Shown here piece after piece: positions 1-12,222 of a DNA stretch of 64,000 bases. The stretch covers positions 40,302,019-40,366,018 of the forward strand of contig CM049306.1 of NCBI GenBank assembly GCA_026874595.1, in the 5' to 3' direction. The notes under the pieces were generated by a model. It was given only the letters and a program-made list of their open reading frames with translations. It was not told where the DNA came from and searched no databases. Positions within the stretch are counted from its first letter, which is position 1. The number at the start of each line of letters is the position of its first letter. The position numbers and the translations under genes were made by a program. The DNA comes from Sipunculus nudus (taxonomy: Eukaryota; Annelida; Sipuncula; Golfingiida; Sipunculidae).

Positions 1-24
1 ATTATTGAGTATTTGCACTCTCAC

Positions 25-57
<33 letters not shown>

Positions 58-355
58 TATACGTATATATATGTATATATATTCTCCTCCGCTCAGGCGC
101 TTCGCGCCCCCAGTACTTGGAGTGCCATACATACATGGCCGCAGCCAAAGTTGATATTCTGTGTCAAAATGCATCCATTGCCAGACAAATAACAATCTCT
201 TAACAAGGATCGAGGTACTGTTTTACTAAGTAAGCATTGACCCATAAATGACAGCAAAAATGCACTAGAATGCAGTAGTATACAAACAGTTTTTTCAAAA
301 TTTTCTACACCATGGGAGGGGGACACACTCAGTCCCTGATATATATATAATATAG

Positions 356-402
<47 letters not shown>

Positions 403-446
403 ATTTATATATATAATATATATGTATAAATATATATATATATATG

Positions 447-484
<38 letters not shown>

Positions 485-669
485 TCTACTATTGCCCCCC
501 CCCCAATAAAAATTTGGTTTCGCCGCCAATGTTGTAACAAACTTAAAGGAACAGATTTCAAATGAAAACTGCACGGCACAATACTGAATACATTCAACTA
601 ATTTCTCCTTAATTTCTCTTCAATTTATTTAAGCCTTTAGGTATTAATTAAATAAGTAAACTGCAACTA

Positions 670-715
<46 letters not shown>

Positions 716-920
716 ATATATATATATATATTATATATTATATATATATATTAATATGTCACTGTGTGTATGTCACTTTGTCAGTGATTAATTGCGTTTT
801 GTATTATATTTAAAGGTAACAAACACCTGACAGACAAGCTGCGGTGCTATGCTGTATGGTTAATCCGTATGTTTGTTCATGTAGTTAAATGTACACATGG
901 AAATACATACAGATACGCAC
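1..920. other. Probable intron 1 of the LHPP-like gene, with TA microsatellites
   Basis: No exon could be recognised on either strand. The stretch is dominated by three TA-rich microsatellites (about 25-82, 343-482 and 668-755) and a run of C at about 496-506. Short open frames here are low-complexity TA translations. Confidence 0.5.
343..482. repeat. TA microsatellite
   Basis: About 140 bases of nearly uninterrupted TA with occasional GTA and TAA variants. Similar tracts lie at 25-82 and 668-755. Confidence 0.95.
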
Positions 921-1057
921 CGACGGACAGCCTGGACGGACCCTGGGATGGGGACTGGACCGTCCGGTCCACAGTTCATCAGGACCCCTGAGATGTCCAG
1001 CAGCAGGCCTTGTATGTTCTTGGCGTCCTTGTACCAGTCTCCCCGTGGTCCAGACAT
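921..1057 (-). CDS. LHPP: First coding exon of LHPP-like HAD phosphatase (partial gene)
   Basis: The exon encodes 45 residues plus two bases of the next codon, starting at an ATG (complement of 1055-1057) and ending before a GT donor (complement of 919-920, GTGCGT). The core GLLLDISGVL followed by an IPGSVQAV stretch matches the N-terminus of phospholysine phosphohistidine inorganic pyrophosphate phosphatase: the DxSGxL box is HAD motif I, whose first Asp is the nucleophile. In the family the enzyme removes phosphate from phosphohistidine/phospholysine and splits pyrophosphate in the cytosol. In vertebrate LHPP the first exon, as I remember it, also ends just after this motif. No second exon was found in 1-920, so the rest of the gene should lie left of the window. 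HDHD2 is the nearest alternative, but the LDISGVL wording favours LHPP. Confidence 0.72.
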
Positions 1058-1226
1058 TGTCGTAGGTAATTATTCATAAAAAGAGAAATCAACCTTCCAT
1101 CGGTTAACCCAACTCAGGTACAGACACCTGATCGCCTGGACAGGTGACCCGTCTACTGAAAGCCTTCTGGAATGGTTTGCTTTATTGCCACTAGATGGCG
1201 GAAAGCAGCTAAACTCTGAGTTTTAG

Positions 1227-2432
1227 CGCCACCTGTGACCCACCTGGTGCCAGCCGGGTTGTAGTCAAGGGATAACAGAGGCGGGTCTGGGATTTTGGAA
1301 AGGGAAGGGTCAAATACAGGAAGATCAGAAGAAAACCTATGAAAAGAAGTTGTCTGGTCCGGAGGGCGGGGTATTGCAAAAAGATTGATAAATAGCTGTC
1401 GCCGGTTTCAATGAATGTGTAAACGTGACAACGTACGTCTATCTGAACATATCACAGCGGTTATGTATGGATTGACTTTTGACTTGCTTTGACACTACTA
1501 TGAATATAGTTGTGCCAATCTGGAGAAAGAGGATCTAACGGTTGTTTCACAATGTATTTCTCGAACATTTGAAAGTTAAAATGATTTTTAAAGACAATAT
1601 TGGGTTTTATCTTGATCTGAACTGTACCATTATACACCTAGTTCGATCTCTTAATAAAATGCCACAAGTCTTTACTTATAAGTAAGACATGAAAATATTT
1701 TCTTTTATGTTTCTACAGTACCTTATTTTAAATTCAACATCTATTACTCTACTCTTATGGTTTAAAAAGATGAATGATGTGAAAATTGTGAACATTGAAA
1801 TAACGCCACCTTGTAGTGGGAGGTGCAAGCAATGCGCATTTGTTTTTGGAATATGTTCATTCGTTCGTTTGTGTTCGACTCATTGCATGGGTCGTAATAA
1901 TTAACGCCTTTCCGCCTGTCTCAGACAGGCAAACACATGCACGGAAAGGCATTTTTCATTTTGTTCCCAACCGGTAAAAAGATGAACCCCCAGATATTCC
2001 ACACATCACAAATAATAAACCCCCCCCCCCCCACCACAAAAAAAAAAATAATAATAAGAAATATTCCCTCACATAATGGTAACTCAGAAGCCCCTAGCTA
2101 CCTGGTATCCTGCGGTATTATGACTTCGCTGATGAATAATAGAGCTTCGTGATTTAAAGAGCAGATGACCCAAAAAAGAGCCGAGCATCAACCCTTAACC
2201 CCTTGCCCCATTCTTACTTGGCCAATTTGTTACGTAATTACTCCTGCCTATATTCAATCTGAACGTACAAGACAAAAAAGATTGCTGGGTATCACAGCAA
2301 AACGCTGCACCATAAGAACACGTACAGGTATAAACGTTCCACAAAAATGTCAAAACGGGAAAAAATGATTGGTAGTTTTATGGAATTATCATGAAGGATG
2401 CAGTTATAGCGGAAAGGCAAATTTTCCTGTAA
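1227..2432. repeat. 1.2 kb direct tandem duplication, copy 1
   Basis: Aligns along its length with 2433-3514. Shared blocks include the stretch at 1533-1650 (matches about 2733-2853), 1689-1830 (matches about 2889-3030) and the short palindrome GCCTGTCTCAGACAGGC at about 1914-1930. No open frame is conserved between the copies, so no gene is called. Copy 1 has a C tract near 2021-2032 that copy 2 lacks. Confidence 0.85.
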
Positions 2433-3514
2433 CCAACCCGTACAGGGTGTGACACTCCGACTTATTCAAGGGATTACAGGGTCTAGGATTCGGAAAGGGG
2501 AGGGTTCAACACAGGGAGCCTTAAAGGAAACCTATGAAAAGGGGTCCTCTCGACCGTAAAGAGTGGGGTTGCGATAATTGGATTAAATAACCGCTGCCTA
2601 TTTCAATAACTGTGTGAAAAATGCCAATGTGACAACGCCTGTCTGTGCATATCACAGCGGTTGTGCATGGGAACGGATTGATTAACTTTTGACTTGATTT
2701 GGCACTACTATGAAGGTAGCTATGCCAATCTGGAGAAAGAGGATCTAACTGTTGTTTCACAATGAAATTCTTGAACATATGTGATTTAAAATGATTTTTA
2801 AAGACAATATTGGGTTTTATCTTGATCTGAACTGTACCATTATACACCTAGTTCGCATAATAAAATGCCACAAATCTTTATTAAAACTTGAAAATATTTT
2901 CTTTTATGTTTCTACAGTACCTTATTTTAAATTCATCATCTATTACTGTACTCTTTTTGTTTAAAAAGATGAATGATGTAAAGACTGTGAACATTGAAAT
3001 AACGCCACCTTGTAGTGGAAGGTGCAAGCTATGCTCATTGCATGGGTCGTAGCAATTAACGCCTATTCGCCTGTCTCAGACAGGCAAACACATGCATGGG
3101 AAGGCATCTTTCCTTTGTACCAATTCGGTGGAAACTGCCAGATATTCCACACATCACAAATAATGAAAAATACAAAAAGAAATAAATCGAAATATTCCCT
3201 CGCATAATGGTATAAGAAACCCTGAGCTACCTGGTACTTCGTCGTATAATGACTTCGATGATGAATAATAAATAACTCCACGATTTGAAGAGCAGCAGAC
3301 CCAAAATAGATTCGAGCATCAACCCAAAACCCTCGCCCCATTCTTACTTTGGCCAATTTGATATGAATTACTCCTGCTTATAGCAGAACGCTACACCATC
3401 AAAACACAAGTATAACCGTTCCCAAGAAATGTCAAAACGGAAGTGAATGATTTGATATGATATGATTATTAGCATAATATGATGCATTTAAAGCGAAAAG
3501 GCAAATTTTCCTTT
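2433..3514. repeat. 1.2 kb direct tandem duplication, copy 2
   Basis: Second copy of the block at 1227-2432, diverged by many substitutions and small indels but collinear, including the palindrome GCCTGTCTCAGACAGGC near 3069-3085 and a closing AAAGGCAAATTTTCCT stretch at both ends. The function is unknown. Confidence 0.85.
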
Positions 3515-5420
3515 AAAAAGGCAAAACTGGATTTATGCGTTTCATATGGAAAGGTAAACATATCGAAGTATTACTAACCCAGCATTTGCTTAACTTTGAT
3601 TTTTGACGGCAGTCATACGGAAAACTGCACTACCATGGCCATCCATCCATCCAAGATATCGATGAAGATATACTACCATTATAAAGGCTATGGCTGAGAA
3701 ATAACACGAAAGAATGTATGTAAAATGGCAGACCAAAGTGAAAATGCCGACCATCTGTGTGACCGCTGTTATTTCCTGAGCCTCGATGCCAGTCACATAA
3801 CCTACGAATAGCATGCTTTAAATTTGTCTTAGATGAAAAAAAACAAAAAAAAACACATTTTCATGGAGATATATGGTTAATTTAAATGGAATCTTTTTGT
3901 CACATGGCTGTAAGAGCTAGGGCAAGGTATACATCTTTTAAAGTACATCCCTATTTGCAGTTGTAAATTTGAAAAAACAAAGTGCAGTTGTAATTCTGAA
4001 TGAGTGAAGTTGTAAAATTTAATGTATTTTTCTGGTCACAGACTGAAAAAAATACATGTCATCTCTTAAATATTAAATATTAAAGCCTATTCACCTCACA
4101 GTTGGCTCCGGTATGAGTTTACAAAAATGCTGCAATATTTCTGTACCGTTTATATAGGATGTCTTATTTCCATCCATATATGATAAATTCACATTTTATG
4201 ACTAATATCAATGGAAATAAAACAAACAGAGACTCTAGATGTTTTATCAGTATGACAGAGTGTATACAGTAAGATACATGCATACACCTCCGCAACCTGT
4301 TACATAGTTAAATTTAAGTGCTTTGCTTCCGCCGGAAGGGTATGCGTTAATCCCCTTTCGTTTGTGTGTGTGTGTGTGTGTTTGCTAACAACTAACTCAA
4401 GCAGTCATGAACGGAATCTCATGAGGTTTTCAGGGCATTTCGAGAATGGGCCATTAAAGAATTGGTAAGATTTTGGTGTATATCCGGCACATGATCCCGA
4501 TTCAGGAACGTCATGAAAGAATAATCACACATGTGCGGTCACTTATGCACGAATGAACCTGGAGCATGGGCCGAATAAATGAAGGCAAACATCCCACAGC
4601 AAGGACCCTCACACTCTCTGAATGCAGATAATTTTAGTTCAGCTATGAATTGCTTGAATAGGCCTATGTTTCTGGTGACGTTGACCGCAAATGCATACTC
4701 AACGTCCTTTAACCCTCATCCTCACAAGCTAAATACAACTTGATTTTCTCAAGGGGGGGGGGGGGGGGGGTCTTTTTGGACCCCACAACATATAATACGA
4801 ATAAAAGCATGCATTTTTTTATAGATGCGGGGCGTAATCAATGCAATTATATTAGGAAAGCAGTCTATGTATTTATTTTTTCATTTGAACGCTGCGAACT
4901 GTATTAAATGAACAGTAAAGAACAAAAGAAAAAAGGGATTGTGGGGACAAAACTTACAGGATTGTAAAAATATAGAAATATGTTCTTTGTTATATGTATA
5001 TGTAGTTTTTCCCATGCAAAGTTTTTTTATCAGTCTTATGATTAATACACCAAAATTTGACCGATTACAAATGTTTATTTAAATATAAATATTGACCTAG
5101 GATTTTACAGAAACCGAGGGTATTTACCCATCGTTAGCAATGAACACTCTCGCCGCGTAGCTGCCATTGAAGGAAATAGTTCAGAAAGGTGGAAATATGG
5201 TATAATACAAAGATGCAAAGATCTAAATGGCCAAAGTATCTTTAGGATGGGTGCAGCTAGGGAGGGGAGCAGAATTTCCCGGCGATGAGCTGCAATATCT
5301 TTCATTTTATTTATTTAAATTTTGTGATTTTTTTTTTCATATTTCTTTTTTTTTATTAATTAACAATTACATTTTATATATGTTATCCACAGTGTATAAC
5401 TTTCAAATTCATTAATTGAG
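3515..5420. other. Region with no recognised gene
   Basis: No family-level protein match and no convincing exon on either strand. A 74-residue open frame at 3590-3814 (-) is hydrophobic but has no recognisable motif. A G tract of about 18 lies at 4746-4770. One member of the TG-rich repeat family is at about 4356-4520. Confidence 0.5.
4356..4520 (+). repeat. TG-rich repeat family member
   Basis: A TGTG microsatellite (from about 4361) is followed by a stretch in which lack of fit to neighbours is obvious: TTTGCTAACAACTAACTCAAG, then CATGAACGGAATCTCATGA, then GGTTTTCAGGG. The same order (TG run, AACA.. TAACTCAAAAAG, ACGGATTTT, TTTTCAG) recurs near 20685-20760 and 33160-33220. Confidence 0.6.
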
Positions 5421-5439
5421 GATATTTATGAACAGCTGC

Positions 5440-5575
5440 AGGGCGCCAGGCCCTGGTTGCGGTCGACCGTGAACAATCTCACAGCTCCACTGCTGATATC
5501 GGTACCCGAACCCACGATCTGTGCTGTGCGAAGTCCTGTGTTCAGTCGAGACCACGGATCCCGGTGAAATGCACA
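5440..5575 (-). mobile_element. Possible tRNA-derived SINE fragment
   Basis: Read on the - strand, the stretch contains GATCGTGGGTTCGGGTACC, which resembles a Pol III B box (GGTTCGANNCC), preceded by TGGTCTCGACTGAACACAGG, which is weakly A-box-like. It is more GC-rich than its surroundings. Only one copy was noticed in the window, so the call is tentative. Confidence 0.35.
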
Positions 5576-5929
5576 GTTTAACATAAGACTTCAGCAGATC
5601 AGTTATTTTACCCCGAGCATTCAAAATACAAGATTTTGCAAGTTATGAACGTATAGATGAGCCTTTTCGCCATTGACATAAAATGTTGAAAACGATTGAA
5701 ATGTTATCTCCCAAGTCTGAAGAATACAAATGTTTAATATTGAACCCCTGTACAGTTTGACAACGTTATGCAAAGACATAAGAGAGTTGTTTCTAAAGAA
5801 ACGGCCCCCCCCGTCTCGAATTTCTGGATCCGCCACTGAATACGGCCCCCTCCTCTCCCTCAATCCTGGCTACGCACCTGGATGCGGAAGTCATAGATTT
5901 TTTTGGTGTTGATCAAGTACGTTACCAGA

Positions 5930-6880
5930 CAGAGTTTGGGTGAGTACAAGTACTCGGTATTCGTACTCGTACTTAAATTTTTTTTCTGTGTACCAGTACT
6001 CCTACTTGTAATCAGCTTCAAAATTTTCAAAGTACTAGCCCAAAGAAGTCAGGTATTAATGAATACATTTCAAGCACCTCATTAAGTTGTTACAGTTTTC
6101 CCTTGTTGTAAAATACCTATAAATACAGTATTAGTTTACAAATGCAAATGCACTTACAAATGTAAATGCACTTGAACTCTATATTTGGCTACTTATTTGC
6201 CACTTGGTATGAACTTAATATTTAATTTATAATCAAGGAATGTGTGTGTAATTTGAATGAATAAGGGCTGTTGAAATCAGACCTGGTGGAACAAATTATT
6301 AAAATATTATTACCTGATTTTTTTCTGATTATTTTAAGATTTAAGTACTATGTATTTCTCTCTCAGAAGTACATTCAAATAGCGATGCCTGAGATGAGCA
6401 CATTCTCAGAGGTGGATAAATGGAGTTAATTTTTTACCAGCATTTCTCGCAAAGTGTTCCGTCCCGATCGCTGCATGCGGACTGACACTAATTTTGAAGC
6501 TGTAATGTTAATTAAGTGTAACAGTAAAGCTAAATAAATTATCATACAATGATACATCATTAGTGGATGTATGTGAAAATTTAGACTTTTGCAAAAATAT
6601 ATTTTGCCTTTATGGTGTTTGTACCATACAGTTTCAAAAGAATATGATGAATAGCGAGCATTTTGTGCCTTTTGGAAATGATACATAACACTAATAAATG
6701 AAAATTATTGTCAATATGTACTTTAAAGGAAACAAACTCGCGTACTCTGTACTTGTACTGAATGTAAACTATGAGTACTGGTACATAAGGGAATGCCTGT
6801 ACTTGTAATTGTATTTAGGTAATTGTCAAGCACTCGTCCTCGTACACAAGTACTGTAACAGTAGTCTCGTCCCAACCCTG
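5930..6880. mobile_element. hAT-like non-autonomous DNA transposon
   Basis: The ends form imperfect inverted repeats: CAGAGTTTGGGTGAGTAC on the left and, on the other strand of the right end, CAGGGTTGGGACGAGAC. Both ends continue into GTACTCGTACT-type sequence. CAGRGTTGGG ends with GAGTACTCG subterminal repeats are typical of hAT MITEs. No clear 8-bp target duplication was found and no transposase is encoded. Confidence 0.55.
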
Positions 6881-6926
6881 TTTAAAACGTGTGACGGGGG
6901 GGGGGGGGGGGGTAGATTGTTTAAGT

Positions 6927-6970
6927 GCGATGGGCGGTGCCTGAGAAACAGATAAATAATTTGTTTGGCC
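6927..6970. mobile_element. Isolated end of a Harbinger-like MITE
   Basis: GGGCGGTGCCTGAGAA.. running to TTTGGCC and followed by TTA resembles the right terminus of the complete element at 9732-10070. The other end was not found. Confidence 0.5.
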
Positions 6971-6973
6971 TTA

Positions 6974-8870
6974 TACTTATTATAGATCCTTATGTGATTT
7001 GCCTTAATTTGGTGGTTATTTTATCGTTTTATGTGCAAAATCAACACAGTTATGGTTATTTACCATGGAAACAAGAGAAAACATGTCAGAGAAAATATTT
7101 TCCTAAAAGAGGAGCCATCAGTAAAAATAGGTTGTGTTTTGTTATGCCTTCGGTTGAGCCATGAAACCCTCTTTGCCGCGGGTCTATAAATTGCCCAACC
7201 GACAAGTATATATATATATCTGTCAAATTCAAGGAATTCTCCCAGTTTATACTCAAGCATATCTGGAGATAACATGAGTGAAAGTCTGTAAAGCGCCGAT
7301 CTTAACGCCTATGCCTTAGAAACAAAGTCATAAAGGGATGTGAATGCATATGATATATATTACTGAATACCGTTCTTAGTAAAGCTAGGGAGTGTCTGAA
7401 GAGATCCCTCCACTTGTGCGGATCCCACTTCACCTTACTGTAATATCATGGAGAACAACTAAATCACTCTTTCAGTTACTTTATACAAATAACCTAAGTA
7501 ACATGCCCTAATATTCAAAGAAATCGGAATTTTGACAAACCCGGTGGTGAAGTGGTATATACATTTAGATGTCTATATAAAGACTATCATAGCACGTTAC
7601 ATTGTTATGATCATCTGATATGGGATTAAATGATGACGTCACAAACTCAATATCCATTAGTATCGGCCAATCTTCAAATGAAAAAGAAAAATCTGTCCCT
7701 TCCCCTAATGACGTGATCTTCAACGGCTATATAGTGTTTGGTCATGTGGACCTCGTGTTATGCTTGCCTTGCAACGCTTAATTACACATTTGTGTACGCA
7801 CCCGAGGCAGCGAAAATCTTGCACTGCTAAAGAAGCAACAGATTTTCCCAGTGCCTGCTTTGACCGTTTATGATACATTTAGACACCAGGTGGCGGTTCG
7901 TTGTATGCTATTAAAACGTGCGTATGATGTGACAAGCAGCCATCCAGATGCCAATCAACAAACACTCGACAGGCATCCTGGCTCCGCCCATACATGCGCT
8001 TTAAGCGCCGCTTGATGACAGTTTATGGTCGAATTTTAATTGCTACCTATGCATTCCCGCATCATCGACCGATCGATTATGACATTACGACTATGTTCGC
8101 GTAGCCATGTATCTGTTGTCTACAAAACTGAAACCAGCCAGCGAGGTGTGCACGTAGCATTTGTTGTTACATTTCGTTTGAATTACAGCTCACCGGCTTG
8201 GCATCCTATGTTCCCAAGGCCCTAAGCAAACTACGTGTGGGGCCATTCTCACTGAGCCTGTAGCCTATTCAGACGATTGCCGGGGCGATGAGCTGTCACT
8301 CAAACCAAATTGAACAACATTGGCTCCGTGCTTTCTTCGCTTGGCCGGTAAACCGTTTTGTCTTCCAGCACAGGGTCTCATCTAATTGGAAAAAAATACG
8401 GTGCTCCCCTCTGTGTAGCGATTCAGGATACGAGGTCATAACAAACAGCGTTTACGATATAGGTAGTAGGCCTATAGGTAAAGCGCTGTGTAAAGAGCGT
8501 AACATTTGTGCGGTTAAAACATTCCTTAAAATATACTAACCATGGGCGGGAGATGTTAGAAAGAACACAAATACGCTCAACAATTGACATGGTTCATTGT
8601 ATCCTTGTTATAAAGTGGTACTGCATTGTTGCAAATTGCGAACATATTTGTTTCATCATCCAGATTTGCAGCGGTATTCTCGATATGCCTCGTGTTCCTT
8701 CTCTGACGTATCGGGATGACTCTCTTCCGTCTATTCGTACGCATTTTCCTATGAAAGGCTACCCATGTATGATGGAAGATTTTGGGCATAATATTTGAAG
8801 ATAATGTTAAAATAAGTAACTAGAAGTCTGCATTCTAAGGAATGCAAGCCTCAGCCATGTGAGGATCCCT
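6974..8870. other. Region with no recognised gene
   Basis: Several 60-96 residue open frames occur (8040-8225, 8288-8539, 8508-8798) but none shows a recognisable domain or conserved copy. The region precedes the point (about 8880) where similarity to the SLC22 duplication unit begins. Confidence 0.45.
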
Positions 8871-9024
8871 ATTGTGGGATGTCCCCTAAACCTTGTTTGC
8901 ATTCACTAATTCGGCCTCTACTCCAAGTTTCATTCGTGCATAACTGACTATACTTTTGTGAATATTTCTTGAAAACGTTCCGGAATCCGGACCATGTGCA
9001 GGATCAACATCAATATCTAACTAA

Positions 9025-9731
9025 TTGTTCGTTGGCCCTTCCCCGATATACCCTAAAAATGTCATGAGATTCCTTTCGGATTACGTGAATTATGTTGTGA
9101 ACAAACACACAAGAACGGGGATGAAAGCATACCCTCCTAACGGAGGAAAAGTAAAGCAATTATGTTACTTTTACACAACAACGAATAAGCTCTGTTTAGC
9201 TCACCAAAGAAAAATTAATTCTAAACTTTTATCCTGATAATAACGTTAACCACTGACGAATAAGATAATTTTCATTTGCATTAAATATTTCCTGACATAG
9301 GGTTTATGAAGATGTTTGTGTTCAGGCGATTAGAGTGAATACAGGGAGTAAATTCCGCTGTTACTCCCATTAATGTGTTACTAACCACTCTCTAATCACG
9401 TAAAAGATAACAATAAATTGAGAACTTCACGAGCTTGGGTACAAGGTCGTTTACGTTTTCGTTTGAAAATATGTACAAGTGATAAAGCTTATCAAAGTAA
9501 AATGTTTTATTTCAGATACTTAACACGCATAAATCACGCACACAAACGACAGTAAGATGAAAATTTCATGTGTCACGATGTGGACCTGATAAAAGGTCGG
9601 TTTTTCGTAAATTTAAATGTGTATAGCTGATCAAACTTATCAATCAGAACATGGTTTAATTGTATGCTTGTAATGCTTTAAGTGTGTGCGACTCGGCGTT
9701 CAAAGTCTGCGTCATTGTAACCCATATATTA
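9025..9731 (+). promoter_or_regulatory. Conserved 5' flank of SLC22 copy A
   Basis: Collinear with 23308-24095 and 33550-34358 upstream of copies B and C. A 65-80 residue open frame (9025-9237) is kept in the other two flanks (23300-23497 and 33557-33799), with shared MRFLSDYVNYV and NKHTRTGMNAY segments. The conservation may only reflect recent duplication. No TATA box or start site could be assigned. Confidence 0.4.
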
Positions 9732-10070
9732 GGCCCAAAAAAATTAAAGGTATGGTTCTCAGGCACCGCCCGCATCGATTTTAAACCCCCGCATCAAAAA
9801 TTTTTATTTTGATTTTCAATAGAAACTTGTCAATTTTGAGCTTCAGCCGCTCGGACATTTCTTTCAAGAAGATAAAATCATACAATTTCCTTTATAATGT
9901 GGTGCTATTACTTATTTAGACAAATAAATATGATATTATCATGCTTTTCCCTTATAATTTGACATTTTTATCGGAACATACCAAAAAAATTAAAATTAAA
10001 AAAAAACGCCCGCCCGCATTGATTTCTGGAAAAAAGTGCCTGAGAACCATACCTTTTTTTTATTTTGGCC
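9732..10070. mobile_element. Harbinger/PIF-like MITE upstream of copy A
   Basis: A 339-bp element with terminal inverted repeats: it begins GGCCCAAAAAAATTAAAGG and ends in the inverse form TTTATTTTGGCC, with a perfect 21-bp inner match (AAAGGTATGGTTCTCAGGCA.. against its complement at 10031-10053). It is flanked by TTA on both sides (9729-9731, 10071-10073). Copies B and C lack it at the same place, giving an empty-site comparison. GGCC ends plus a TWA target duplication are the PIF/Harbinger signature. It lies 100-440 bases before the copy A start codon. Confidence 0.85.
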
Positions 10071-10169
10071 TTATGGACCCAAAATATGTAATTCCACCGT
10101 TCCTGCTGGGTAATATAACTGAAACCATCAAACTGTGGCCAACTGAACTGCACAAAAGTAAACAATATA

Positions 10170-12191
10170 ATGGAAATTAAAGATATATTTATGTATCATA
10201 TTGGAGATATAGGTTGTTATCAGATATATATTATTATTATATGGACATTATCACGGATCCCGGCAGTGTTTCATGTTATCGGAATAGTTTTCTTCGCTGC
10301 TACACCTGATCACTGGTGCACCTATCCCCGCCATCTCGGGATAAACCTTACAGACGAGGAATGGAAGAAGTACTCCATACCCTCGACGCTGATCAACGGG
10401 AAACTGAAATACAGCAGGTGTGAGATCTACACGTGGACGGACGCCGAAAATATTACCATCCGTGACGTCATCGATGTATTGGTTGCCCTTGGTAACGGGA
10501 CGTCATATGGAAGCCACTTCGTGCGTAAATGTGACGTGTGGGAATACGACAGGGAAACAACTGTCAGGACCTCCTTGGTGACCGAGGTGTGTCAATTCCT
10601 TACTAAATATATAATGTTCCTGATGTTCTTATACCTGCATTTCACAGTCTAATGTCATGGTTTCCAGTATTTCATGAGAAGAAAAATTGTCATCTTTTTT
10701 TCTGAGTGTCCCCAACGAATTACCATATCCTTAATTCTATAATCTAGACTATTTTTGCCCTGCTTTCACTATATATAATATATAATGCATTCGTATCACT
10801 TGAGATCAAGGTAACTTTAAATTCCATGTCACTTAAGGGGCGGTCATACACTCAGGGATTATAATGAAACCAGAATATCTTGGTATTCTTTAGGAAGGTC
10901 CACATGCACTAAAATGGGAATCATCTAATTGATACATCATTCAGACATGAGTCAGAATTCATAGGACTGACCACTTTCACATTTTCGCCAATCGATTGCC
11001 AAGACGTTTCCCTTATTTGAAGTGTTATTCTCATTTTTTCTGACTTACTCCTGACTAGGAAAAAGGGAAACTCATAATCCGGGTTTCCCCTGATTTCCAG
11101 GAAAATATTTGAATTGTAAAAATTCCAGGATAATTGTCTTAATTGTCTGTTTCTGTGAGTTCCACTCTAAAACGTCCATCTTCCAAGTGATATATCGGAC
11201 GTGAGTCAGAACTTGAAGGACTGACCTCTTTTAATTTCTCTGACATTTCCTGATTTGAAGTGTTATTATTTAATGCCCTTGCATTCATCTTTTTGGGATT
11301 TCCCATGATTGCAAGGATAGTAACTCTTCTTTTCCATCCATTTAAATGAAAAAAATAATAATAATAAAAAAAATCATGTTATGTATGTTTGTTTTATAGT
11401 GGGACATGGTATGTGACCGGACCTGGATGAAGTCTTTATTGGTATCAGTATACATGGGGGGATGGTTGGTCTCGGGACAAGTATTCGGTTACGCCTCGGA
11501 CAGGTAACTTTACTTTTTTTTAACCTAAGTTAACCTGCGAATAACAATTTACGTAACATGAAACCTGTATAGGAAGACTACCTGTGGTTCTGGCCAAATA
11601 TGTCAGGTTAGTTATAATAAACATGATTGCTTTCGGTTCACTCAATGGTAGTCTTATTAGACATGTGGTCTTTTGGATAGGCTCCACTGCAATATACTAG
11701 TTTGGATAATTCAAATCTGAATGTATGTAGAAATTCAAACTTTACCTACGGACCTTGTGCCCTGCTGTTGTTATTTGATATATTATACATTCGTATATCA
11801 AACAGATCAAGGTGACTTCAACTCCCACGTCATTTAAGGGCGGTATTTTTTACAAGTTTTGACAATATACATATGGTATTATTTACGGTGAAATCCGATT
11901 AGGGTTAAAACAACATGAATATTGACAGTTTTTTCCATATTTTCTTAGCGTGGAATCAGACACAAATAGTTACCATTGATATTTCTTGTTAACTTGAAAA
12001 GTTATGAAATCGTATTTATTTTATGGCAGGAGAAAAAAGTGCTAATTTATATTTTAGTAGTTTATTCATATGTTCAATAGAATTGTAATGGGATGTAATA
12101 GTGTATATTGATAGCAACAACTGTGTATGTAAGATCCCATGGTGAGAAACGGTGGAAAAATGTACCTGAATATATATATATATATATATAC

Positions 12192-12222
<31 letters not shown>

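Noticed and set aside
295-597. Tyr/Ile-rich open frames over the TA tract
   Set aside because: They are translations of a TA microsatellite, not protein genes.
3590-3814. Hydrophobic 74-residue open frame on the - strand
   Set aside because: No motif, no splice context and no second copy; hydrophobic frames are common by chance in AT-rich DNA.
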